A stretch of 62,808 nucleotides of DNA from an uncultured Acidobacteriaceae bacterium. GTDB lineage: Bacteria; Acidobacteriota; Terriglobia; Terriglobales; Acidobacteriaceae. The stretch spans positions 1 to 62,808 of the forward strand of contig CAIVDV010000032.1 in NCBI GenBank assembly GCA_903904755.1, in the 5' to 3' direction. The position numbers were made by a program, and so were the translations under genes. Shown here in pieces: positions 8,045-16,559 of the stretch (position 1 is its first letter; every line of letters begins with the position of its first letter). Under the pieces are notes generated by a model that saw nothing but the letters and a program-made list of their open reading frames with translations, searched no databases and had not been told where the DNA came from.

Positions 8045-9298
8045 CTAGTGCCCCGTCGCGTACTCGCTCGTGTCGCTCGCCTGCAGCCGCGCCTTCGCCG
8101 GCTCCGCAATCACATTCCACAGCGCGCCCACAAACAGCAGCGCCGCAAACCCCGTCGCCAGCACAAACCCCGCCTTCGGCGAATGGAAATGGTCGCTCAC
8201 CGCACCCATCAGAAACGGCGCCAGCGCCGCCCCTCCGCACGTGAAAAACAGAATCACTCCCGCCACCGCGCCATGCTCGCTCTTCCTGAAGCAGCTGATT
8301 CCCTTCGAATTGATCGTCGGGTAAATCACACTCATAAACAGCCCCGACGCCGGCAGCAAAATCACCGCCGTACTGGCAAACAGAATCGACCCTGCGAAGC
8401 ACACAAAAATCGCTCCCGCAAAAATCGCCAGCACACTGCTCCACGAAAAATGCTTCAGCAGCATCGACCCCAGGAACCGCCCTCCCGCCCGCAGCAGAAA
8501 GAAAACCGAAATCGCATACAGCGCCAGCAGCATCAGGATCTTCGGCCCCGCATACCCCGCCAGAAACGTCGGCATCCACACGATAATCGCGTTCTCAACC
8601 CCCACATACAAAAAAATACCCAGCGAAAAACTCAGCGCATACGGATTGCACGCCATCTGCAGCGTATGCCCCAGATTCATCGGCGTCTCCTGACCCGTTC
8701 GCTTCGGATACTTCGACAGCGCCGCAATCGCAATCAGCACCATGCAAAGCGTGCCCGCAATCACGTACAGATACTTCCAGCTCACCCCCTGCCGCAGCAG
8801 GCTCGCCACAATCGCAGGCCCGATAATCGCGCCCACACCAAAGAATCCCTCCACCGCATTCATCGTCGACGTATGATCCACCGTCGATGTGCTGATGTCC
8901 CCAATCAGCGCCAGCGCGCCCGTCTTGAAGATCCCAATCGACGCACCCGACACCGCCAGCAGCACCAGGAAAACCCCAAACGAATTCCCCACCGCAAACA
9001 GATAAGAGTTCAGCGCAAACAAACTCAGCCCGATCAGAATCGTCGGCTTCCGCCCCAGCCTGTCCGCCATGAATCCAAACAGAATCGCGGCCACCGCAAT
9101 CGCCGTCATCGTCACGTAGTTAAACGCTGACGCCGCCTTCATCGACAGATTGAAATCCCGGATAATCACCGGAATAATCACCCCCACCGAATCCGTCGTC
9201 AACGCAAACATCGTGAACATCAAAAACGTCAGCCACCGTATCGCCGTCAAACTCCGCGGCCCATCCTGCACTCCCGCACCCACTGCCTTCACACTCAT
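8045..9298 (-). CDS. MFS transporter
   Basis: 417 residues from ATG 9298 (MSVKAVGAG), with GAGGGCAGG upstream; an in-frame TTG at 9322 is less likely. Twelve hydrophobic helices are expected. The MFS loop 2-3 signature appears as GFMADRLGRKP near residues 72-82, with GDISTS and RTGQETP in later loops. It belongs to the sugar/organic-acid or drug:proton class; the substrate cannot be told from sequence. It stands alone between the cytochrome gene (convergent) and the GTCCCTA repeat tract upstream. Confidence 0.9.
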   Translation of the reverse strand: MSVKAVGAGVQDGPRSLTAIRWLTFLMFTMFALTTDSVGVIIPVIIRDFNLSMKAASAFNYVTMTAIAVAAILFGFMADRLGRKPTILIGLSLFALNSYLFAVGNSFGVFLVLLAVSGASIGIFKTGALALIGDISTSTVDHTSTMNAVEGFFGVGAIIGPAIVASLLRQGVSWKYLYVIAGTLCMVLIAIAALSKYPKRTGQETPMNLGHTLQMACNPYALSFSLGIFLYVGVENAIIVWMPTFLAGYAGPKILMLLALYAISVFFLLRAGGRFLGSMLLKHFSWSSVLAIFAGAIFVCFAGSILFASTAVILLPASGLFMSVIYPTINSKGISCFRKSEHGAVAGVILFFTCGGAALAPFLMGAVSDHFHSPKAGFVLATGFAALLFVGALWNVIAEPAKARLQASDTSEYATGH

Positions 9299-9326
9299 CC
9301 TGCCCTCATCCCTCTTTCCCAACCCG

Positions 9327-9530
9327 TCCCTGGCCCCAAAGTCCCTGGTCCCAAGTCCCTGGTCCCTAGTCCCTGGTCCCTAAGTCCCTAGTCCCTAAGT
9401 CCCTAGCCCCTAAGTCCCTGGCCCCTAAGTCCCTGGTCCCTAGTCCCTAAGTCCCTAGTCCCAAGTCCCTAAGTCCCTGGTCCCTAGTCCCTAGTCCCTA
9501 AGTCCCTGGTCCCTAAGTCCCTAGTCCCTA
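9327..9530. repeat. AGTCCCTA/GGTCCCTA simple-repeat tract
   Basis: About 28 irregular 7-8 base units (AGTCCCT, GGTCCCT, AAGTCCCT) fill about 200 bases upstream of the MFS gene. The minus strand carries regularly spaced GGGAC or TTAGGGAC blocks, a possible G-quadruplex former. The tract runs right into the TAG stop codon (9528-9530) of the sucrose phosphorylase gene. Confidence 0.9.
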
Positions 9531-11018
9531 GTAATCAATCCTCTTCCCCAGCTCCAAATCCACATCCACCACCTGGTCGCCGTTCTCGCCCGTCCACGCC
9601 AGCATCGCCTTCGGCCCGGCAAAGTCCACCGCCAGCCGCGCACTGTCCGCTCCATCGCTCCACGTCAGCACAATCTGCGAGGCCGAAGGATTCGCAACCT
9701 CCAGCTCACCCTCAAACGCCTGATGCTGATTCCGGAACTTCATCAGCCACGCCAGCGCCTTCACCACCGGCCTCGCCAGATTCTTGTCAATCTCTTCCGC
9801 CGTGTAATAGTGCCGGTTGATGTCGCGGCCCACCTTGCTCTTCGCCAGCAGCTCCATATCGTTCTCGCCCGCCAGCAATCCCGTGTAGTACACCTGCGGA
9901 ATTCCCGGTGCAAAAAACTGCACCGCCCGCGCTATCAAGTACTCCACATCCCGCCGTCCCAGCGCGTCATAGTAGGTGCAATTCACCTGGTACAGGTCCA
10001 GATTGCTCGCCGCCGCACCCGTCGCCTGCCGGCTCTGCCCGCCGCTCCGCTCGTGGATCGTCTCCACCAGCCGGTCAATCGCCTCCGGCTTCAGCAGCCC
10101 CGGCTCTCCCTGCGGGCTCCGTCCCACATCAATCACGCCAATCCCGTCATGCGTGTCCAGCACCGTAATCGCATTCCGCGGCGAAATCTTCAGCCACTGC
10201 GTCAGCGCCGTCGCATCGCCCGAAAACAGCGAGTGCAGCACCAGCGGCGGCAGCGCAAAGTCATACACCCGGTCCACACGCTTCGCAATCTCTATCTGGT
10301 GCAGATAATACGAGTGGATCTCCACCAGCACATCAATCCCCAGCCCGCGGGCTTCCCTCGTCAGCTCCGCAATAAAGCTGAACGTCTCCGGAATCATGAA
10401 GCAGCTCGTCCCCGCCTTCTTGATCGCATACCCCACCGCATCCAGCCGAATCAGCCGAACACCCGCCGCCTGGAACCGCTCCAGAATCGCCGACAGATAC
10501 GCCTTCCCCTGCGGGTGATACACATCAATGTCCAACTGCTGCGGCGTAAACGTCGTCCACAGCATTTGCTTCTCGCCCGTCCCCAGCGTGTACGTCGTGC
10601 AAGGGAACCCCGGCCGCGGCCGGTAAATCGTCAGCAGATCCTTCTCCGTCGCCCCCCGCGGAAACACCCGGTCAAACGACAGAAACAGCCCCGCATAAGG
10701 GCTCGCGCTCCCGTTCTCCGAGTAGTCCGCAAACTGCGGCGACTGGCTCGAAACATGGTTCACAATCAGATCCGCCACCAGGTCATAGTCGCTCCCAATC
10801 TCCTGCACCCCCCGCCAGTCGCCCAGCCGCGGATCCACCTGCGTGTGGTCAATCGGATCAAACCCCGCATCCGACCCATCAATCGGATAGAAAAACGGCA
10901 GCAGATGCACCCCGCCAAACAACCCTTCCAGCTTGCTGTTCAACAACCCATGCAACGCCCGCATCCCACCGCCCGCAAGACGGTCCACATACGTAATCAG
11001 CTGTACCTGGTTTCTCAT
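9528..11018 (-). CDS. Sucrose phosphorylase (GH13)
   Basis: 496 residues from ATG 11018 (MRNQVQLITYVDRL), preceded by GGGGAAAAGG. A GH13 barrel with the three catalytic acids in context: nucleophile Asp193 (RLDAVGYA), acid/base Glu233 (LVEIHSYY) and transition-state Asp291 (LDTHDGIG). These are one residue off the Bifidobacterium enzyme's positions, and length is similar (504). FFYPIDGSDAGFDP near residue 42 and the DIDVYHPQG block are also typical. It converts sucrose and phosphate to glucose 1-phosphate and fructose in the cytoplasm. No sugar transporter or regulator adjoins it. The stop codon is the first unit of the repeat tract. Confidence 0.93.
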   Translation of the reverse strand: MRNQVQLITYVDRLAGGGMRALHGLLNSKLEGLFGGVHLLPFFYPIDGSDAGFDPIDHTQVDPRLGDWRGVQEIGSDYDLVADLIVNHVSSQSPQFADYSENGSASPYAGLFLSFDRVFPRGATEKDLLTIYRPRPGFPCTTYTLGTGEKQMLWTTFTPQQLDIDVYHPQGKAYLSAILERFQAAGVRLIRLDAVGYAIKKAGTSCFMIPETFSFIAELTREARGLGIDVLVEIHSYYLHQIEIAKRVDRVYDFALPPLVLHSLFSGDATALTQWLKISPRNAITVLDTHDGIGVIDVGRSPQGEPGLLKPEAIDRLVETIHERSGGQSRQATGAAASNLDLYQVNCTYYDALGRRDVEYLIARAVQFFAPGIPQVYYTGLLAGENDMELLAKSKVGRDINRHYYTAEEIDKNLARPVVKALAWLMKFRNQHQAFEGELEVANPSASQIVLTWSDGADSARLAVDFAGPKAMLAWTGENGDQVVDVDLELGKRIDY

Positions 11019-11222
11019 CGCAAAAACCTTTTCCCCGCACAGATTCTCCCCATCATGGGAACACGTCTTTTTAGCCCCTCCCAACCCCCCATGTCAAGAA
11101 AAATGTAAAGGCATATCTAACCCATTTGCTATATCAATTTACTAAACCCACATTTCCCCAAATCCAGCCCCAGTCCCCAGTCCCCAGTCCCTCCGCCCCT
11201 GACCCCTGACCCCACAAAAGCT

Positions 11223-11264
11223 TGTCAAGCCCCCTTGACACACCCACTCGACAAAAAGTAAAGT
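11223..11264 (+). promoter_or_regulatory. Promoter and palindromic operator before the XRE gene
   Basis: A perfect inverted repeat, TGTCAAG-CCCC-CTTGACA (11223-11240), overlaps a consensus -35 box TTGACA (11235-11240). A 4/6 -10 box TAAAGT (11259-11264) lies 18 bases downstream. The layout suits autorepression by the small HTH protein coded next. A related TTGACA half-site lies at 11289-11294. Confidence 0.6.
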
Positions 11265-11310
11265 TAGCTTGTCATCGAATCAACCTTCCTTGACACCAGG
11301 TGCCCGCAAC

Positions 11311-11508
11311 ATGCAAAACAAACTCTTCCTCCTCCGAGCCGAACGACGATGGACCCAAGCCGACCTCGCCGACCGCCTCGGCGTCTCCCGCCAAACCATC
11401 AACGCCATCGAGACCCAAAAGTACGACCCCTCCCTTGAACTCGCTTTCCGCATCGCTCGCCTCTTCGGCCAGCACATTGAAGAACTCTTCACCCCAAACG
11501 GAGACTGA
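11311..11508 (+). CDS. XRE-family HTH regulator (short)
   Basis: 65 residues from ATG 11311 (MQNKLFLLRAERRWTQADLADRLGVSRQTI). Nearly the whole protein is a Cro/CI-type helix-turn-helix. The recognition helix segment VSRQTINAIE, followed by YDPSLELAFRIARLFG, is typical of the YgzD-like minimal regulators. These often sit beside a membrane protein gene, as here (next start 3 bases after the stop). Probably a repressor binding the palindrome at 11223-11240. A 14-residue extension upstream is possible but lacks a ribosome site. Confidence 0.88.
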   Translation: MQNKLFLLRAERRWTQADLADRLGVSRQTINAIETQKYDPSLELAFRIARLFGQHIEELFTPNGD

Positions 11509-11511
11509 ACC

Positions 11512-12168
11512 ATGACCACCACTGCCGACAACCAGAAACTCACCCGCACCCGCCTCCTCCAGATGGCTGGCGGTGCCGTACTCGGTGCCACCCTCAGCTA
11601 CACCTTCATCACCACCCTGCGCCACCTTGGCCTCAACATCAAAACCTGGCCCTGGATCGACGTCGCCGCCTTCATGGAGGGCAGCATCTTCGCCTTCATC
11701 GGCCTTATCTCCATCGCCATCACCCTCAGCCCTTCGCTCACCGCAAAGCAAATCGACCAAACCCCAGACGCGCCCCCCGCCACCCGGCGCGAGCTCAGCA
11801 TGGGTCGCCTTCAAGGACTCATCCTCTTCCTCGCCGGCGCTCTCCTTCTCACTCCCCTCCTCGCCTCGGCGCATGGTGCAAATACCGCAAACGCTCCCAT
11901 GCTTTTCGCCATCATCGTCCTTGCCTTCCTCGGCCAAAGCCTGCTCAACTACATCCTCTGGCGTCGCGCCGACGAGCTCGCCCGCATCGCCATCACCAAC
12001 ACCAGCTCGGTCAGCTTCTGGATCCTTCAGGGCCTGCTTTTCCTGGCCGGCTCTGCCCAAAAACTCGGGCTCCTCTCCACCTTCTCCCTCTGGACCGCCA
12101 TGGTCCTCACCCTCGGCGTATATTCCATCGCCAGCCTCGTCGTCAGTTACCGCACCTGCTCGCGCTGA
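11512..12168 (+). CDS. Membrane protein partner of the XRE regulator
   Basis: 218 residues with about six hydrophobic segments (for example GGAVLGATLSYTFITTL, FIGLISIAITL, LILFLAGALLLTPLLAS, FAIIVLAFLGQSLLNYIL). No enzyme motif was recognised. It starts 3 bases after the XRE gene and is surely co-transcribed. Similar regulator plus membrane-protein pairs are widespread (DUF2178-like layouts), but I cannot assign a family with confidence. A role as a sensor or stress-related membrane protein is only an inference from the pairing. Confidence 0.8.
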   Translation: MTTTADNQKLTRTRLLQMAGGAVLGATLSYTFITTLRHLGLNIKTWPWIDVAAFMEGSIFAFIGLISIAITLSPSLTAKQIDQTPDAPPATRRELSMGRLQGLILFLAGALLLTPLLASAHGANTANAPMLFAIIVLAFLGQSLLNYILWRRADELARIAITNTSSVSFWILQGLLFLAGSAQKLGLLSTFSLWTAMVLTLGVYSIASLVVSYRTCSR

Positions 12169-12213
12169 CCGCTCAGCGTCTTCCTCAAATCCTCAACTCT
12201 CAGGAGATTTCTC

Positions 12214-13161
12214 ATGACCCCCTACCGCCGCTTCCCCGCCATCACTGCAGCCCTCTTCCTTTGCCTCGCCCCTGCCGGCGCACGCCTCTTTGCCCAGCAG
12301 CCAGCACCCGCACCCTCCCCAGCACCCGCCGCCACCCCAGCAGCCCCCACAATTAAGGCCACCCCTGCCCTCTGGGTCGTCAAAAGCCCCAAAGCCACCC
12401 TCTACCTCTTCGGCACCATCCATGTCCTCAAGCCCGGCATCGACTGGCACACACCCGCCGTCAACTCCGCCCTCGCCGCCAGCCAATCCCTCCTCGAAGA
12501 GGTCGACAACATCGACGACCCAAACTCCATCCGCCCCCTCATGATGCAGCTCGGCATGGATCAGGAACACCCCCTCTCCACCAAGGTCACCAAGGAAGAC
12601 CTCGCCGCCATTGACACCGCACTCAAACAGATGGGCGCTCCCGGCGAATCCGCCGTCGAGCCCATGCGCCCCTGGCTCGTCTCCGTCTCCCTCTCCGTCC
12701 TCCCCATGCTCAAGGCCGGCTACGACCCCCAAAGCGGCGTCGATCTCCTCCTCAGCAAGGACTTCAAGGCCGCCAACAAACCCATCCGTGGTCTGGAAAC
12801 CCTCGAACAGCAGCTCCACTTCTTCGCCGACCTCTCCACTACGGAAGAAGTCGCCGAACTCCACGAGCAGCTCAAGCACCTCGACAAGGGCACCGAAGAC
12901 ATCGACAAAATCCTCGCAGCCTGGCAAAAAGGCGACCCAGACACCATCGCCTCCATCGAAAACGACGACTTCCGCAAAGACTATCCCGAGCTCTACAACA
13001 AGCTCGTCATCGCCCGCAACAAAGCCTGGGCCGATAAGCTCGCAACCCTCCTGCAGGGCGAAGGCACCACCTTCATGGCCGTCGGCGCTGCCCACCTCAC
13101 AGGCACCGACTCCGTCCTCCAACTCCTCCACGCCCGCGGCTTCACCATCTCCCGCCTCTAA
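12214..13161 (+). CDS. TraB/GumN family protein, secreted
   Basis: 315 residues with a signal peptide (FPAITAALFLCLAPAGARLFA) and a short Pro/Ala linker. The TraB/GumN domain begins at ALWVVKSPKATLYLFGTIHVL; the GTIH motif is the likely metal-binding first motif. The closing MAVGAAHLTGTDSVLQLLHARGF block carries the second conserved GAAHL. Family members are related to the Tiki metalloproteases and the peptide-pheromone shutdown protein. A periplasmic peptidase role is plausible. AGGAGA lies 9 bases before the ATG. Confidence 0.9.
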   Translation: MTPYRRFPAITAALFLCLAPAGARLFAQQPAPAPSPAPAATPAAPTIKATPALWVVKSPKATLYLFGTIHVLKPGIDWHTPAVNSALAASQSLLEEVDNIDDPNSIRPLMMQLGMDQEHPLSTKVTKEDLAAIDTALKQMGAPGESAVEPMRPWLVSVSLSVLPMLKAGYDPQSGVDLLLSKDFKAANKPIRGLETLEQQLHFFADLSTTEEVAELHEQLKHLDKGTEDIDKILAAWQKGDPDTIASIENDDFRKDYPELYNKLVIARNKAWADKLATLLQGEGTTFMAVGAAHLTGTDSVLQLLHARGFTISRL

Positions 13162-13178
13162 CCCAAACCACCCCAATG

Positions 13179-13246
13179 AGTGCCCCACCCTCGCCACGCC
13201 TTTGTCTTTGTGGCTAGGGTGGGACGCATTCGAGCAACGCTCGAAT
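13179..13246. repeat. Composite repeat, copy 2
   Basis: A GAGTGCCCCACC...AGGGTGGGAC hairpin module (13179-13225) followed directly by the palindrome ATTCGAGC-AAC-GCTCGAAT (13228-13246), just after the TraB/GumN gene on the plus strand. Confidence 0.75.
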
Positions 13247-13275
13247 CCTCCACCCAACTCACCTCCAACCTGTGG

Positions 13276-13309
13276 CCCATTCATTCGGTGCCTTTGCCGA
13301 ATGAATGGG
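13276..13309. repeat. 13-bp perfect hairpin
   Basis: CCCATTCATTCGG / CCGAATGAATGGG with an 8-base loop TGCCTTTG. Its ATTCGG...CCGAAT core and CTTTG loop resemble the composite-repeat hairpin at 54705-54746, so this is probably a second diverged unit in the same gap. Confidence 0.75.
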
Positions 13310-13333
13310 CGTCCCTACCCCAAAAACAAAAAA

Positions 13334-13357
13334 GGGGAGCCGCCTCGGCAGCTCCCC
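13334..13357 (-). terminator. Terminator for M28 gene (minus strand)
   Basis: Stem GGGGAGC / GCTCCCC (13334-13340 with 13351-13357). On the minus strand it is followed by TTTTTTGTTTTTG, a good intrinsic terminator 20 bases past the stop at 13378. It may also end the TraB/GumN transcript. Confidence 0.8.
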
Positions 13358-13377
13358 CCATTTCCTAAACCACAAAC

Positions 13378-15168
13378 CTACTTCGCAGCCGGCACCACCG
13401 CGCCGGGGAAAACCCCCTCCAGCGGCTTCCGCTTATCCTGCTCCTGGTCCGGCGTCGGCAGCGGCTTCCGCGGCATCATCTGGTCACGCTGCGCCGCGTT
13501 GTACAGGAAAATCGCCTCCACCACCGCAATCTGCTTCAAATCCGCAGGCTGCAGCCGCTCCACCGTATCCTCGTTCGAGTGGTGCGTCCGGCTCTCGTAG
13601 TCCATATCGTCCTGGATAAACTGGAACCCCGGAACACCCACCGCGTCAAAGCTCAGGTGATCCGTACCCCCCGTATTCCGGTTGGTAATCGTCGTCACTC
13701 CCAGGTCCTTCAGCGGCGCAATCCACTGCGCAAATATCGGCCCAATCGCCGTATTCCCCTGCGTGTACACCCCACGAATCTTGCCCGTGCCGTTGTCCAC
13801 GTTGAAGTACGCGCTCACCAGCTTCTGCTCCGGCTTCACCTCCAGCGGCCCCGCCGCCCGGCGCATGAACTCCGGCAACACCAATTGATCCGGCTCCGTC
13901 GACAGCTTCGCCGAACCAAAATGCTGCGTCGCATAGCCCTTCGACCCGAAAATCCCCTGCTCCTCGCCCGTCCACAGCGCAATCCGGATCGTCCGCCGCG
14001 GCTTCACGCCCAGTGCCTTCAGAATGCGAACCGCCTCCATCGCCACCACGGTTCCCGCGCCGTTGTCCGTCGCGCCCGTGCCGGCAATCCAGCTGTCCAG
14101 GTGGCCGCCCACCATCACCACCTGCTCCTTCAGCGTCGGATCCGTTCCCGAAATCTCTGCCACCGTGTTGAACGCGTGCTCGTGCTCGCCGGTCACCTTG
14201 GTCTCGACGTCAATCTCCACCTGCACCGGCACATGCGCCTGGGTCAGCCGGTACAGCCGCCCGTAGCTCTCAATCGCTGCCACAGCCACCGGCACCTTCA
14301 CCCGCTTCTCCGCCACATACGGCGTACGGCCCAGCGTCGCACCGTTGTCGTCAAAAAGCGTGCCACCCGACCCGCCGCCATTCTTCGCGTCCCGGCTCGG
14401 CTCAATCACCGCCGCCACCTTCTCGTCCGCAAAAAACTGCGCAATCTTGTCAATCAGCTTGCCCCGCTCCACATACGTCGCCAGCCGCCGCTGCATCTCC
14501 GGGCTCATCCCGCCGCCGCCGCTCACTTCAAACTTCGCCAGTTCCGCCAGCTCCTCATCCGTGTACCGCTCAAACAAGGCCTTGTCCACCGGCGGAACAT
14601 CCCGCATCGCCCCGTACAGCACAACCTTGCCTTCCAGCTTGCCCTTGTACTGGTCAAAATCCTTGTCGCTTGTAATCGACACAAACACCACATCGCCCGT
14701 CACCGGCCCTGCCGTCGAGGGCGACCACGGCGTCGCCTGCACTATCAGGATCGCCGTATCCGGGCTCGTCATACGAGCCCACGTATTCAGTTGCTGCCAG
14801 CCCAGCCCAAACTCGCCCCAGTCCTCCAGGTGCGCGTTCTCCAGACCTATCTTCGTCAAGGTATCCCGCGTCCACTCATTCGCCTTCTTCAGGTTCGGCG
14901 AACCAGTCAATCGCGGCCCAATCCCGTCCATCAGCGCCGAGGCAAACTCCATCACATGCGAGTGCGTAAAGCCCTCATCGCGAATCCGCTGGTACATCGC
15001 CAGGTCCAGCGTCTCCGTCGCAGGCTGTACCTGCGTATACGGGTCCACCGCCGCCGGTGCTGCGGCGGCAGCCTTGTCTGTCTTGGGCTTGTCGGCCGCA
15101 TAGCCAGGCGCTGCCAGCGTTAACGCAAGGCAGGCAAAGGAAAGCACACGCAAAGTGCTGAATGACAT
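13378..15168 (-). CDS. Secreted M28 family metallopeptidase
   Basis: 596 residues from ATG 15168, which follows AGGAGA; a longer frame reaching 15234 has no ribosome site. Signal peptide FSTLRVLSFACLALTLAAPGYA. M28 zinc-site segments in order: VMVGGHLDSW, TDNGAGTVVAME, LWTGEEQGIFGS, a YFNVDNGTG segment and HHSNEDTVERL. A PA-like region (about 150-290) precedes the zinc core. Predicted extracytoplasmic aminopeptidase. It stands alone, bounded by a terminator downstream and the acyltransferase gene upstream in the same direction. Confidence 0.93.
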   Translation of the reverse strand: MSFSTLRVLSFACLALTLAAPGYAADKPKTDKAAAAAPAAVDPYTQVQPATETLDLAMYQRIRDEGFTHSHVMEFASALMDGIGPRLTGSPNLKKANEWTRDTLTKIGLENAHLEDWGEFGLGWQQLNTWARMTSPDTAILIVQATPWSPSTAGPVTGDVVFVSITSDKDFDQYKGKLEGKVVLYGAMRDVPPVDKALFERYTDEELAELAKFEVSGGGGMSPEMQRRLATYVERGKLIDKIAQFFADEKVAAVIEPSRDAKNGGGSGGTLFDDNGATLGRTPYVAEKRVKVPVAVAAIESYGRLYRLTQAHVPVQVEIDVETKVTGEHEHAFNTVAEISGTDPTLKEQVVMVGGHLDSWIAGTGATDNGAGTVVAMEAVRILKALGVKPRRTIRIALWTGEEQGIFGSKGYATQHFGSAKLSTEPDQLVLPEFMRRAAGPLEVKPEQKLVSAYFNVDNGTGKIRGVYTQGNTAIGPIFAQWIAPLKDLGVTTITNRNTGGTDHLSFDAVGVPGFQFIQDDMDYESRTHHSNEDTVERLQPADLKQIAVVEAIFLYNAAQRDQMMPRKPLPTPDQEQDKRKPLEGVFPGAVVPAAK

Positions 15169-15257
15169 TCGTTGGTTCTCCTGATTTGGGTTTGTTTCAA
15201 TGCGCAAGCGCGTTCCGCTGATTGTACTCCGCAAACACTTTCCTGGTCCTGCATCCG

Positions 15258-16379
15258 CTACTGTGCGGCCGAGGCAGTCTCCAGGGTCTCCCGGGGTTTC
15301 GTGTGCAGCCGCTTCAGAATGGCCCGCCGCGCCGGTGCCTCAAAGTAGAAGAAACTCAGCACGCTCAGCCCGATGCACGTACCCAGATACAGCGGATAGT
15401 AAATCGCCTTGCCCGCCAGATGCAGCGCTTCCCACGCCTTCAGAACCGGGAAGTGAATCAGGTAAAGCCCATAACTCGCCTCGCCCAGCACCACCAGCCA
15501 ACTCGCCTGGAACACCTTCGCCGGCCAGTACTCCCCCAGCGACAAAATCCCGATCAGAACGCAGTACAGCGGCACCAGCGCTCCGTCCCTCAGTACCGTC
15601 ACCGGCAGCAGGTGCCCCCATACAGTCACCGCCGCTCCGCCCGCAACCAGCGCCGCCAGCAATCCCGCAAACTGTGCATCCCGACTCCGCTTTCCCTCCG
15701 TTACGCTCGGCGTCAAATGCAAGCGCGCAAACACAATTCCCACCAGAAATGTCGGCACATGGAATAGCGGGTTGTACAAAACAATGTCCCGCGAAAGGTG
15801 CGGCGTCGCCCCCACCACAACTGCCACTGAGCCCACCCACAGTGCCAGTCCCAATCCAATCGACTGCCCCCGCGTCCGGCGCCAGAACCAGAAGCCCACC
15901 AGCGGGAAAATCGCATAAAACACCGTCTCCACCGCCAGCGACCAGTTCGGAATGTCCAGCCCGCGAAGATTCAGAACCCAGGCCTGCAGCATCGCCAGGT
16001 TCCCCACAATCGTCACCGCCGTCTTCCCAATCGCAGCCTTCATCCCGTACTTCTCAATCCGGTCTGTCAGCAGAAACGGAACCGAAGACAACATCGTCAA
16101 CACGAATAACGGGTAAATCCGGGCCAGGCGCGCCACGTAAAACTTCCGCCGGTCCACCCCACTCCGATTCTGCAGGTACACATAGGAAAGAATGTAGCCG
16201 GAAAGGAAAAAGAAGAAACTCACGCTCGCCGCTCCCATGTCCAGCACATGGCTCAGCACGTTGTCCCCTGTCCGATTCCACGGAAACGAGTGGTAAAGCA
16301 CCACCCAAAGAGCCGCAAAAAAACGCAGCGACGTCAGTGCGTGCACCTTCGATCCAGATGTGCCCGGCTGTTCTGCCAT
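15258..16379 (-). CDS. Acyltransferase 3 family membrane protein
   Basis: 373 residues from ATG 16379, with AAGGAG 8 bases upstream. About ten membrane helices. The acyltransferase-3 hallmarks are visible: LTSLRFFAALWVVLYHS near the N-terminus (catalytic His in the first helix), RRKFYVARLARIYPLF, PNWSLAVETVFYAIFPL and SYGLYLIHFPVL. These enzymes acetylate or acylate cell-surface sugars such as O-antigen or exopolysaccharide; the acceptor here is unknown. Divergently placed from folP with about 180 bases between starts. Confidence 0.9.
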   Translation of the reverse strand: MAEQPGTSGSKVHALTSLRFFAALWVVLYHSFPWNRTGDNVLSHVLDMGAASVSFFFFLSGYILSYVYLQNRSGVDRRKFYVARLARIYPLFVLTMLSSVPFLLTDRIEKYGMKAAIGKTAVTIVGNLAMLQAWVLNLRGLDIPNWSLAVETVFYAIFPLVGFWFWRRTRGQSIGLGLALWVGSVAVVVGATPHLSRDIVLYNPLFHVPTFLVGIVFARLHLTPSVTEGKRSRDAQFAGLLAALVAGGAAVTVWGHLLPVTVLRDGALVPLYCVLIGILSLGEYWPAKVFQASWLVVLGEASYGLYLIHFPVLKAWEALHLAGKAIYYPLYLGTCIGLSVLSFFYFEAPARRAILKRLHTKPRETLETASAAQ

Positions 16380-16559
16380 CGCAGTTTGCTCCTTGGGGGG
16401 ATTCGCTTCGCATTCAGCGACCAGCTTTGCCGATTCTATCGGAAATCGAATCCGCAGCACCGCGCCGTGCCCCGAATTCACGAAACTCCACCTTTCTTCC
16501 CCTCGCAAATACCCTGCAACCCCTGGTCGGAAAGTACGATGAAGAGGAGGCCGACCACC

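Noticed and set aside
9327-9530. Telomere-like sequence
   Set aside because: TTAGGGAC resembles telomere repeats, but it is internal and flanked by ordinary genes.
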